From: Streptomyces sp. MMG1121
GTDB lineage: Bacteria; Actinomycetota; Actinomycetes; Streptomycetales; Streptomycetaceae
Length of the DNA: 18,569 bases
NCBI RefSeq assembly: GCF_001280015.1
Contig: NZ_LGDV01000250.1
Location: 1 to 18,569 of the forward strand
Direction: 5' to 3'
Positions within the stretch are counted from its first letter, which is position 1. Each line of letters begins with the position of its first letter. Made by a program: the position numbers and the translations under genes. Under the pieces are notes generated by a model that searched no databases, had not been told where the DNA came from, and saw only the letters and a list, made by a program, of their open reading frames with translations. Positions 8,311 to 14,827 of this stretch are shown here, piece after piece.

Positions 8311-8316
8311 TATAAG
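8311..8316 (+). promoter_or_regulatory. Possible -10 element, leaderless start of the DUF952 gene
   Basis: TATAAG matches the -10 consensus TATAAT at five of six positions and ends 6 nt before the ATG at 8323. No Shine-Dalgarno sequence is visible there. The arrangement suits a leaderless transcript beginning at the A of the start codon. No good -35 is seen. Confidence 0.35.
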
Positions 8317-8322
8317 TGGCCC

Positions 8323-8685
8323 ATGCTCTATCACGTCGTCGCGCTCGATGTCTGGCTCGCTGACCCCGATCGGCCCTACGCACCGCCGTCTCTCGCCAAG
8401 GGCGGCTCCGTGCACTGCGCGGTCAACGAGGAGGCGGTCCTGGCTGCCGCCAACCGCTTCCACCGACAGGCGGCCGGACCGCTCGTCGCCCTGCTCATCG
8501 ACGAGACGAGACTCGATGCCCCGGTGGAGTGGGTGGTCGCCAAACCCGAGTCTCCTTCGCCCAAGAAGCCGGGAACGCCCATTCCGTGTGTCCGTGGGCC
8601 CATCAACCGCCGTGCCGTGGTTGGGCTGATGGATGTGGCGCGCGACGACGAGGGCCGGGCCCTGGCGCTGGTTCCGCGGGGCTGA
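8323..8685 (+). CDS. DUF952 family protein
   Basis: A 120-residue soluble protein matching the pattern I know for DUF952: an opening LYHVVALDVW, a PPSLAKGGSVHCAV segment with the conserved His-Cys, ANRFHR in the middle, LLIDETRLDAPVEW, then RGPINRRAVVG near the end. DUF952 proteins are small and have no established reaction; a distant relation to the ADP-ribosyltransferase/KptA fold has been suggested, which I cannot test here. A Pro/Lys-rich insert (about residues 74-86) is longer than usual. It stands alone between the chitinase remnant and the P450 operon, 114 bp before the P450 start. The start at 8323 is the only ATG that keeps the whole domain, although no ribosome site precedes it. Confidence 0.75.
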   Translation: MLYHVVALDVWLADPDRPYAPPSLAKGGSVHCAVNEEAVLAAANRFHRQAAGPLVALLIDETRLDAPVEWVVAKPESPSPKKPGTPIPCVRGPINRRAVVGLMDVARDDEGRALALVPRG

Positions 8686-8714
8686 TCCCTGGTGGAGGGA
8701 CAGAGGCGAGTCCT

Positions 8715-8757
8715 CGGCCCATACCCCATGTGAGTGATTGTCGCCTTATATGGGCCG
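8715..8757. promoter_or_regulatory. 9-bp inverted repeat upstream of the P450-rppA operon
   Basis: CGGCCCATA (8715-8723) and TATGGGCCG (8749-8757) are perfect reverse complements separated by 25 nt, in the 114-bp gap before the P450 gene. It has no T tail and lies 42 bp before the start codon, so an operator for a local regulator is more likely than a terminator. No known consensus is recognised. Confidence 0.5.
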
Positions 8758-8783
8758 TTATGAGAATTGCCCGGCCCGCTGTC

Positions 8784-8792
8784 GAGAAGGAG
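8784..8792 (+). promoter_or_regulatory. Ribosome binding site fixing the P450 start
   Basis: GAGAAGGAG ends 7 nt before the ATG at 8800. This makes 8800 the start rather than the in-frame TTG at 8767. Confidence 0.8.
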
Positions 8793-8799
8793 TGCTCGG

Positions 8800-10008
8800 A
8801 TGACTGCCGCGGACAACGTACGGACATGCCCGTTCCGCCACGATGAAGCCTTGGAGCCCGACCCGTTCATGACCCGGATGCGGACCGAAGCACCGATCGC
8901 CCGGGTCCGTATGCCCTACGGAGAGGGGAACTGCTGGCTGGTGACTCGGTACACGGACGTGCAGACGGTGACCTCCGACCGGCGGTTCAGCCGGGCCGCG
9001 CTCGTCGGCGCGGACTTCCCGCGGATCACTCCGGCCCCCATCGCCCAGTCCGAGGCGATCAACCTCATGGACGCGCCGGAACTCAACCGAGTCCGCAGGC
9101 TCGTCATCGGGGCCTTCACCACCCGCCAGGTGGAGGCGCTGCGCCCCTGGACGCAGCGGACCGTGGACACCCTGCTGGACAGGATGGCCGAGTCTGGCGC
9201 ACCGGCCGATGTCGCCGCCCACCTGGCGAACGAGCTACCGCTGATGACGATCTGCCAGCTTATGGACGTGCCCGAGCAGGACCGTCCCCAACTGCGGCGC
9301 TGGGCCATGGCCATGATGTCCATGAGCGCCGCGGACCGGAAGTCGGCAGCCGAGGCGAAAGCGGACCTTCGGTCCTACTTCGACGAACTCACCCTGGCGC
9401 GACGTCGCGATCCTGGCACGGACCTCATCAGCTCGCTCGCCACGGCCCGTGTGGGCGAGGAGATGCTGGACGAAGGGGAGCTGGCCGTGCTGGCCATGCT
9501 CCTGGTCGTCACCGGGCACGACACCACAACCTACGACATCAGCAACATCATCTACACGCTGCTGACCCACCCCGCCCAACTCGGCCAGCTGCGTGCCAGG
9601 ACCGAGTTGCTGCCTCACGCCCTGGAAGAGCTGCTGCGGTTCATCCCCTTCCGCCAAGGCGTCGGCATCCCCCGGGTCGCGGTGGAGGACGTCGAGTTGA
9701 GCGGTGTACTCATCAAGGCGGGAGACACGGTCCACGTGTCCTACCTGACCGCCAACCGTGACGACCTGGTCTACGAACGTCCCGATGAACTCGACTTCGA
9801 ACGCAAGGAACCCGTAGGGCACATGGCCTTCGGGCACGGCAGCCACCGCTGCTTGGGCGCTCACCTGGCGCGCATGGTGCTCCAAGTCTCCATCGGCACG
9901 CTGCTCAGCCGCTTCCCTGCCCTGCGACTGGCCCTGCCCGCCGAGGAGGTGCGGTGGAACACCGTGTCCATCTGGCGCTACCCCCTCGCTCTTCCGGTCG
10001 CCTGGTAA
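8800..10008 (+). CDS. Cytochrome P450, CYP158/P450-mel-like, of THN pigment metabolism
   Basis: A 402-residue soluble bacterial P450. The I-helix reads VTGHDTTT (about 237-244), so the acid-alcohol pair is Asp241-Thr242. The ExxR pair is Glu277/Arg280 in EELLR, and the heme loop is FGHGSHRCLG with ligand Cys351. The K-to-beta segment (RFIPFRQGVG, then SYLTANRD and LDFER) closely follows the wording I remember for Streptomyces CYP158 enzymes, which couple flaviolin molecules, and P450-mel, which couples THN. The stop TAA overlaps the ribosome site of rppA 14 bp further on, so the two are translationally linked. CYP158A2 is known for lacking the I-helix threonine, whereas this protein has one, so it is not a plain orthologue. 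Oxidative aryl coupling of THN or flaviolin is the likely role, needing ferredoxin and reductase from elsewhere. Confidence 0.9.
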   Translation: MTAADNVRTCPFRHDEALEPDPFMTRMRTEAPIARVRMPYGEGNCWLVTRYTDVQTVTSDRRFSRAALVGADFPRITPAPIAQSEAINLMDAPELNRVRRLVIGAFTTRQVEALRPWTQRTVDTLLDRMAESGAPADVAAHLANELPLMTICQLMDVPEQDRPQLRRWAMAMMSMSAADRKSAAEAKADLRSYFDELTLARRRDPGTDLISSLATARVGEEMLDEGELAVLAMLLVVTGHDTTTYDISNIIYTLLTHPAQLGQLRARTELLPHALEELLRFIPFRQGVGIPRVAVEDVELSGVLIKAGDTVHVSYLTANRDDLVYERPDELDFERKEPVGHMAFGHGSHRCLGAHLARMVLQVSIGTLLSRFPALRLALPAEEVRWNTVSIWRYPLALPVAW

Positions 10009-10022
10009 GGACCTCGGACATC

Positions 10023-11126
10023 ATGGCCACCCTCTGCAGACCCGCCATCAGTGTTCCTGAACACGTCATCACCCTGGAGCAGACCCTCGATCTGGCGCGA
10101 AGGCTGCACACCGGCCATCCGCAACTCGACCTCGCGCTGAGGCTGATCGCCAATACCGGTGTCCGGACGCGACACCTGGTGCAGCCCATCGAAGCCACCC
10201 TCGAACACCCCGGCTTAACCGAACGCAACGCGCTCTACGAGTCCGAGGCCAAGGCACGGGTACCCGAGACCGTGCGTCGGGCCCTGAACCACGCCCGACT
10301 CGGCCCCGAGGAAATCGACATGATTGTCTATGTCTCCTGTACCGGTTTCATGATGCCGTCCCTGACCTCCTGGCTCATCAACACGATGGGGTTCAGGCCC
10401 CAGACACGGCAGTTGCCGATCGCCCAGCTCGGCTGTGCCGCCGGGGGCGCAGCCGTCAACCGCGCCCACGACTTCTGCACCGCCTACCCACAGGCGAACG
10501 TACTGATCGTCTCGTGCGAATTCTGCTCTCTGTGCTATCAGCCAACGGACCTGGCCGTGGGCAACCTTCTGTCGAACGGCCTCTTCGGCGATGCCATCGC
10601 CGCGGCAGTGGTGCGCGGCCAGGGCGGCAGGGGCGTGCAACTGGAACACAACGGGTCCCACCTGGTACCAGGCACCGAGGACTGGATCTCGTACGAGGTT
10701 CGGGACACCGGCTTCCACTTCATGCTGGACAAGCGGGTACCCGGCACCATGGCCCAGCTCGCGCCCGCCATGCGCGACATGACCGCGCTGCGCGACTGGG
10801 ACATCTCCGGCCTGGCCTTCTACATCGTCCACGCGGGTGGGCCGCGCATCCTGGACGACCTGTGCACCCATCTGCAGCTGCCGGCCGCCGTGTTCCGCTA
10901 CAGCCGGGCCACGCTCACCGAGCGCGGAAACATCGCAAGCGCCGTCGTCTTCGACGCCTTGGACCGCTTCTTTGCGGACGGCGGCGCCGAGCACGCCAGC
11001 CGCGGACTCATCGCAGGTTTCGGACCCGGCATCACCGCCGAGGTCACCCTCGGCAGCTGGGCCGACCGCCGGGGCGACGAGGCCCGAACAGCACCCCGAG
11101 AGTTGGTCGAAAGCACACCTGGTTAA
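10023..11126 (+). CDS. rppA: 1,3,6,8-tetrahydroxynaphthalene synthase (type III PKS)
   Basis: A 367-residue type III polyketide synthase with the full thiolase triad: Cys138 in QLGCAAGGAA, His270 in IVHAGGP and Asn303 in RGNIASAV. Cys106 (VYVSCTGF), diagnostic for RppA/THNS proteins and linked to malonyl priming, is present, as are Cys165, Cys168 and Cys171 (SCEFCSLC). RppA condenses five malonyl-CoA to a pentaketide that cyclises to tetrahydroxynaphthalene, which oxidises to flaviolin or is coupled by a P450. ATG 10023 opens MATLCRPAI, the usual RppA N-terminus, preceded by TAAGGA overlapping the P450 stop. In S. griseus rppA precedes the P450 gene; here the P450 comes first. Codon 65 is the rare TTA. 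The long GC-rich antisense frame across it is a shadow. Confidence 0.97.
   Translation: MATLCRPAISVPEHVITLEQTLDLARRLHTGHPQLDLALRLIANTGVRTRHLVQPIEATLEHPGLTERNALYESEAKARVPETVRRALNHARLGPEEIDMIVYVSCTGFMMPSLTSWLINTMGFRPQTRQLPIAQLGCAAGGAAVNRAHDFCTAYPQANVLIVSCEFCSLCYQPTDLAVGNLLSNGLFGDAIAAAVVRGQGGRGVQLEHNGSHLVPGTEDWISYEVRDTGFHFMLDKRVPGTMAQLAPAMRDMTALRDWDISGLAFYIVHAGGPRILDDLCTHLQLPAAVFRYSRATLTERGNIASAVVFDALDRFFADGGAEHASRGLIAGFGPGITAEVTLGSWADRRGDEARTAPRELVESTPG
10215..10217 (+). promoter_or_regulatory. TTA leucine codon in rppA (bldA target)
   Basis: Codon 65 of rppA is TTA (PGLTE). In Streptomyces TTA needs the developmentally regulated bldA tRNA, so THN synthase translation should be limited until bldA tRNA accumulates. 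I found no other in-frame TTA in the intact genes of the window by eye. Confidence 0.85.
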
Positions 11127-11542
11127 GTCCTGCTTCATGCTGCGATGAGGGCGTGGCAGCCATCGAGCGGCACCCCGGGAGGGGGACGCCACGTCCGAAT
11201 CCATCGAGCCTTGGGGTTGTGCCTGGCACACGTGGTTACCCGCAAGCGGCACGGACACCCGTTGAGGGGTGGCGCCGCTCGGGTGCGGCAGTCTCGGAGG
11301 ATCCCGGATCCGCTGGGCCCTCCCGCTGGAGAAGCTACATTTCTGGACTCCGGAGTCCGGTGAACGTGCTGGATCGTGCCCCCTTCCGGCGCCGGTCGAG
11401 TACGAACAGCAATTGATCACGTCACGTTCGCTGTCACCCGTCGCGTGAAACCCGGTGTCCACTCCCCCCCGAGGACCGACCTCATTCCACCCCTGCACCG
11501 CGGCGCAGGACGTCCAGGAGCGGCGTGCGTCCGCACGAGGTG
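11127..11542. other. Convergent intergenic region with two palindromes
   Basis: 416 bp between the rightward rppA and the end of the leftward cupredoxin operon. It contains GGATCC-C-GGATCC (11299-11311) and the perfect 14-bp palindrome listed separately. No gene is supported. A bidirectional terminator is expected here, but no stem with a T tail is seen. Confidence 0.5.
11345..11358. repeat. Perfect 14-bp palindrome GGACTCCGGAGTCC
   Basis: The 14 bases equal their own reverse complement, with no spacer. It lies in a non-coding convergent region, 34 bp after another palindrome (GGATCC-C-GGATCC). It could be a protein-binding site or part of a terminator. Confidence 0.6.
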
Positions 11543-11971
11543 TCACCGTGCCGCGTCTGCTGCCGGGCGTCGGACGGCGCGGTGCTGTCTGGGCAGGGTC
11601 ATCTGCCACAGCCCGAGGAAGAGCAGCGTGCCGATTTCGGTGACGAGGCTGAGGGCGGCCTGCGGGGCGGGCTCCAGACCGTGTTCGGTGAATCCGAACA
11701 CGCCTACGGTACGTGAAGCGGCGAACCCGCCGAGGGCGCCGACCGCAACGCCGGCCACGCCGGCCCTCAACCACAGCATGGGCGGCGCCCCTGCCAGCAG
11801 TAGGACGGCGAGAGCGAAGGAGCTGCCGGCCTGGAACAGGAACAGGGGGCCGACGACGTGGATGAAGCGGTAGCCGTCGATGTAGAGCTTGGCGTGGATG
11901 CAGGCGCTGCCGGTAAGCGCGGCGGCAGTCGCCGTCCGCAGCGCGGTGGCGATGTGTCTGCGGGCGTTCAT
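11543..11971 (-). CDS. Small four-helix membrane protein, unknown function
   Basis: A 142-residue protein with four hydrophobic segments at roughly residues 8-28, 36-60, 63-85 and 103-123, so an integral membrane protein. I do not recognise the family. A His/Lys/Tyr-containing loop (CIHAKLYIDGYRFIHVVG) lies between the first two helices, and the C-terminus is Arg-rich. Its ATG overlaps the phosphoesterase stop (ATGA at 11968-11971), so it is the third and last gene of the leftward operon with the cupredoxin. A role in membrane electron transfer or anchoring of the exported partners is only inference from the neighbours. Confidence 0.8.
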   Translation of the reverse strand: MNARRHIATALRTATAAALTGSACIHAKLYIDGYRFIHVVGPLFLFQAGSSFALAVLLLAGAPPMLWLRAGVAGVAVGALGGFAASRTVGVFGFTEHGLEPAPQAALSLVTEIGTLLFLGLWQMTLPRQHRAVRRPAADAAR

Positions 11972-12987
11972 GCCAGCCTCTGATCCTTGATGGCGAGTTC
12001 ACGGTCGCCTTCGCGGTAGTCGACGGTGCGGATGCCCAGCGCTTGCTTGAGCTGACGGGCGGGGACGACCTGCGGGGTGGGCGCGGGGGCCCGGCCCGGC
12101 TTGGGCAGGGGGTAGGCGGTCGTGGTGGCGGAGTGGAAGGTGATGTTGCCCTCCGTCTTGGTGAACAGCTGGTGGACGTGGCCGTTGAGGCAGGTCACCG
12201 AGGAGAAACGACGCAGGAGGGCGATGACCTGGAGGGCGTCGTCGGTGCTCCAGCCCCACTTCGGATACATGGCGAACAGCGGGATGTGACTGAAGACCAC
12301 GATGGGTGTGTCCGAGGGCAGTGCGGCGAGGTCTTTGCGCACGAAGTCGATCTGTTCGTTGCCGAGGTGGCCGAGCTTCTCCAGGCTCAGGGTGTTGACG
12401 AGTGCGATGAAGTGCACGCCGTGGGTGTCGAAGCTGTACCAACCATCGCCGAGTGTGCCCGCTCCGAAGGTGTGCCGGTAGGCGCGGCCCGCGTCGCCGA
12501 TGGAGTCGTGTTCGCCCGGGACGGTGAAGACGCGGTCGGTCCTCATGCCGGACATCATCTGCTTGACCTGGTCGAATTGTCCGGCCGTGGAGAGGTGGGT
12601 CAGATCGCCGCTGTGTATCACGAAATCGGGTCTGAAGCCGAGTGAGTTGACCTGGTCGACGGCATCGGTGAACGAGCCGGCCACGTCCATGTTCGCCGGG
12701 CCCCGGAACCCGATGTGGCTGTCCGACACCTGCACGAACCGCAGCGCCTTCTCTCCCGCGGCGACCGGCCGGGGGGCGCCCGCGGTGGCGCCGTCACGGG
12801 AGCCGGCTATGTGGCTGATCACCTCTCCGCCGGCCACGGTCAGCACCACCGCGCCGCCGAACCATCCCGCGTGCCGCATGAGCTGTCGCCGCGTCATGCC
12901 GTTCTCGGTCTCGACCTGATCCGCGGCACCGGCCAGTGCTTCGTCGTAGTGGTGGGGTCGGTTCTGTCCGTCGTGGTCGGCGGTCAT
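11968..12987 (-). CDS. Tat-exported calcineurin-like metallophosphoesterase
   Basis: A 339-residue protein. A twin-arginine signal lies at about 32-54 (TRRQLMRH, then a hydrophobic run) behind a 30-residue hydrophilic leader; Met31 is an alternative start that would give a more typical Tat peptide, but ATGA overlap with the upstream gene (12984-12987) supports the longer one. The catalytic domain shows VSDSH (Asp89, His91), SGDLTH (Asp128), PGEHD (158-161), FSHIP (His234) and NGHVHQ (His270, His272), the five metallophosphoesterase blocks in order. The third block is normally GNHD/E; here the metal-ligand Asn is Glu. Export makes an extracellular phosphomonoester or diester substrate likely, but none can be named. 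It is co-transcribed with the cupredoxin and the membrane protein. Confidence 0.9.
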   Translation of the reverse strand: MTADHDGQNRPHHYDEALAGAADQVETENGMTRRQLMRHAGWFGGAVVLTVAGGEVISHIAGSRDGATAGAPRPVAAGEKALRFVQVSDSHIGFRGPANMDVAGSFTDAVDQVNSLGFRPDFVIHSGDLTHLSTAGQFDQVKQMMSGMRTDRVFTVPGEHDSIGDAGRAYRHTFGAGTLGDGWYSFDTHGVHFIALVNTLSLEKLGHLGNEQIDFVRKDLAALPSDTPIVVFSHIPLFAMYPKWGWSTDDALQVIALLRRFSSVTCLNGHVHQLFTKTEGNITFHSATTTAYPLPKPGRAPAPTPQVVPARQLKQALGIRTVDYREGDRELAIKDQRLA

Positions 12988-13523
12988 GAGGTCACCTCCA
13001 CGGTGGCGGTCATGAACGGATGGATGGTGCAGAGGTAGGCGTAGGAGCCGGGCTTGGTGAACGTAAAACTGTAGGAGGCGTGTGTGTCCAAGGCGGCCGA
13101 ATGCAGCGGGCCGCCGGATCCTGAGCTGGTGACGGTGTGGGCGTCGGTGTCCTGATTGGTCCAGGTCACCTTCGTTCCCACCTTGACCTTGAGGGTGGCG
13201 GGGGCGAACGCGAAGTTCTCTATCGCCACGGTGCTGCCGGTCACCGGCGCGGACGACGCCGATGCGCTGGGGGGACTCATGGGCATGGTCATGCCGGGCA
13301 TCGCCGAGGCTCCGGACGCCGGGCTCGTCGCATCGTGCGGTCCGTCGGCGCCGGGCATCCCCGCCGTCCGATGCTGTCCTGGACCGGGCGTGAGGGCTCT
13401 GGCCCCTGCGGACGAGAGAGACGAAGAGCCACAGGCGCTGAGGACTACCAGCGCGCCTGTGATGGCGAGGGCGGCGGTCACGGCCGCTACGCGTGAGCGT
13501 CGGGTACGAGGGTGAAGGGCCAT
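12984..13523 (-). CDS. Cupredoxin-domain lipoprotein (type 1 copper, plastocyanin/amicyanin-like)
   Basis: A 179-residue exported protein. An Arg-rich n-region, a hydrophobic stretch and the lipobox LSAC (Cys31) mark a lipoprotein. A disordered linker to about residue 95 is rich in Met, His, Pro and Ser (MPGMTMPM), which could bind copper. The cupredoxin domain (about 96-179) has all four type 1 ligands: His129 (DAHTVTS), Cys165, His168 and Met171 (YLCTIHPFM). It should shuttle electrons or hold copper outside the membrane. It is the first gene of a three-gene leftward operon and faces the ECF sigma factor gene across a 676-bp gap. A purine-rich AAGGA lies on the leftward strand before the ATG. 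Confidence 0.92.
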   Translation of the reverse strand: MALHPRTRRSRVAAVTAALAITGALVVLSACGSSSLSSAGARALTPGPGQHRTAGMPGADGPHDATSPASGASAMPGMTMPMSPPSASASSAPVTGSTVAIENFAFAPATLKVKVGTKVTWTNQDTDAHTVTSSGSGGPLHSAALDTHASYSFTFTKPGSYAYLCTIHPFMTATVEVTS

Positions 13524-14199
13524 GGGGGTCGATCCTTGACTGGTCGGAAACTGGTCAGACGGGAAACGGGCCGGTGCCGGCGCCGCTTGGGCGGTCGCGG
13601 TGCGCGGGCGACGGTCGTGCTGTCGGGCGCGGCCGCTTGCTTGAGATAGGGCCGGTGCACGAGCGGACGCCGGGTCGTGCCGGCCGCTCGCCGTAACGCG
13701 GTCGTGCGCTGGGCCCGGGCCGCCGTGCGCCGCGTAGTGGCCGGTGACGCACGGCAGTCACCCCCTGCGGGCAGCGCCGCTGACGTGTTGCTCGGCGGAC
13801 CTGCCCGGACGGTCGGAGACCCGGCGCCGTAGGGAATCGGTCCTGCTGGGTGTGCTCACCACGATCGCTGTCCGCGTCGAGCGCTTTGCGGAGTGGTCAC
13901 CTCGGTCCGTGCGAGGCGCCGGCCGGGGCGGCGCCAGTGGCGTGCCGAATGCGATGCGCCAGGAGCACGTACATCGCGTGGGGTGTCACGGTCACCTCCG
14001 ATCCGTTCCTTACGGCGCGCGGGAGGAGAAGGGGAGCGGAGCCTCATACGGCTCTTGTCCGGGTTCACGGACGGCGAGGGTCGTTAGGTTCGATGGAAAT
14101 ACAGCTTTCATGTCTTATCCGCTGATAATCTACGTAGCGTCACCTCGGGCAAACCATGTGTTACAGGACAAAATCTCACACGTACGGGATGATCGGCCC
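13524..14199. promoter_or_regulatory. Divergent intergenic region between cupredoxin operon and sigma factor gene
   Basis: 676 bp with no supported gene. It must hold the leftward cupredoxin promoter and the rightward sigma promoter. The last 110 bp before the sigma gene are markedly AT-richer and include GATAAT (14124-14129), a -10 candidate without a convincing -35. No obvious ECF-type -35/-10 pair shared by both sides was found by eye. Confidence 0.45.
13539..13556. promoter_or_regulatory. Direct repeat ACTGGTC x2, one helical turn apart
   Basis: ACTGGTC at 13539-13545 and 13550-13556, 11 bp start to start, lies 16 bp upstream of the cupredoxin start codon. Spacing of one DNA turn is common for regulator binding sites. 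No known consensus is recognised. Confidence 0.4.
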
Positions 14200-14802
14200 A
14201 TGCCCTGGAGTTCCCGAAAACATGATCCACGGACCGATCCGAAACGCTCCGCGGACCGTGACTTGGGTGTAGGGGCCCTTCCGGCCGCCGACGAGGAGTT
14301 GCTGCGCACCCTGTATGCGGATCACGCGAAGCCGCTCTTCCATTACGTGCTGAGACTGACCTCAGGAGACTGGCAATGGGCGGAGGACGTGGTGCAGGAG
14401 ACGCTGCTGCGGGCGTGGCAGCATCCCGCCGCCTTCGACCCGGCACGCGGCCCGGCCCGGGCGTGGCTGTGCACGGTCGCCCGGCATCTGGTCATCGACG
14501 ATCGCAGGGCCCGGCAGGCCAGGCCGGCCGAGACCGGTGGTGCGGCACTGGAGCGGGTCGCCGAGCAGAAGCCCGGCGTGGACGAGATCGAGCAGGCGTT
14601 GCAGAGCTGGGCGGTCGCCGACGCCGTCCGGTCGCTCTCCTCGGACCACCGGGCCGTCCTGCTGGAGACGTACTACCGAGGCCGCACGATGGCGGAGGCC
14701 GCACAGGTGCTGGGCATTCCGTTGGGGACCGTGAAGTCGCGGACGTACTACGCACTGCAGGCCCTGCGGCTGGCCCTGCAGGAACGCGGGATCGAGCCAT
14801 GA
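14200..14802 (+). CDS. ECF RNA polymerase sigma factor
   Basis: A 200-residue sigma-70 family protein with only regions 2 and 4. Region 2 (about 38-105) contains DVVQETLLRAWQ and the ARAWLCTVARHLVIDDRR signature. Region 4 (about 140-192) ends in a helix-turn-helix (AEAAQVLGIPLGTVKSRTYYALQAL). There is no extra C-terminal domain, so it is a simple ECF factor, near the SigK/SigL style. The frame is open far upstream, but the sequence before 14200 has no sigma features; the ATG at 14200 is the first one that gives a normal-sized protein, although its ribosome site (GGGA) is weak. The anti-sigma gene begins 25 bp downstream, so they are co-expressed. The divergent cupredoxin operon is its most likely local target. 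Confidence 0.93.
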   Translation: MPWSSRKHDPRTDPKRSADRDLGVGALPAADEELLRTLYADHAKPLFHYVLRLTSGDWQWAEDVVQETLLRAWQHPAAFDPARGPARAWLCTVARHLVIDDRRARQARPAETGGAALERVAEQKPGVDEIEQALQSWAVADAVRSLSSDHRAVLLETYYRGRTMAEAAQVLGIPLGTVKSRTYYALQALRLALQERGIEP

Positions 14803-14813
14803 CCGCGGCGAGC

Positions 14814-14819
14814 AGGAGG
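14814..14819 (+). promoter_or_regulatory. Ribosome binding site fixing the anti-sigma start
   Basis: A perfect AGGAGG ends 8 nt before the ATG at 14828. The GTG at 14819 overlaps this site and cannot be the start. Confidence 0.85.
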
Positions 14820-14827
14820 TGACGACG

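Noticed and set aside
7708..8463. Leftward 251-codon frame across the chitinase remnant and DUF952 gene
   Set aside because: It is out of frame with the recognisable chitinase C-terminus and antisense to the DUF952 motifs.
10215..12002. Very long leftward open frame (595 codons) opposite rppA and across the intergenic region
   Set aside because: It runs opposite all RppA catalytic motifs and overlaps the real membrane protein gene in another frame. Its translation is low-complexity Arg/Pro-rich.
13744..14199. N-terminal extension of the sigma factor by 152 codons
   Set aside because: The frame is open, but the translation has no sigma-like features and ECF factors are about 200 residues. 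ATG 14200 is preferred.
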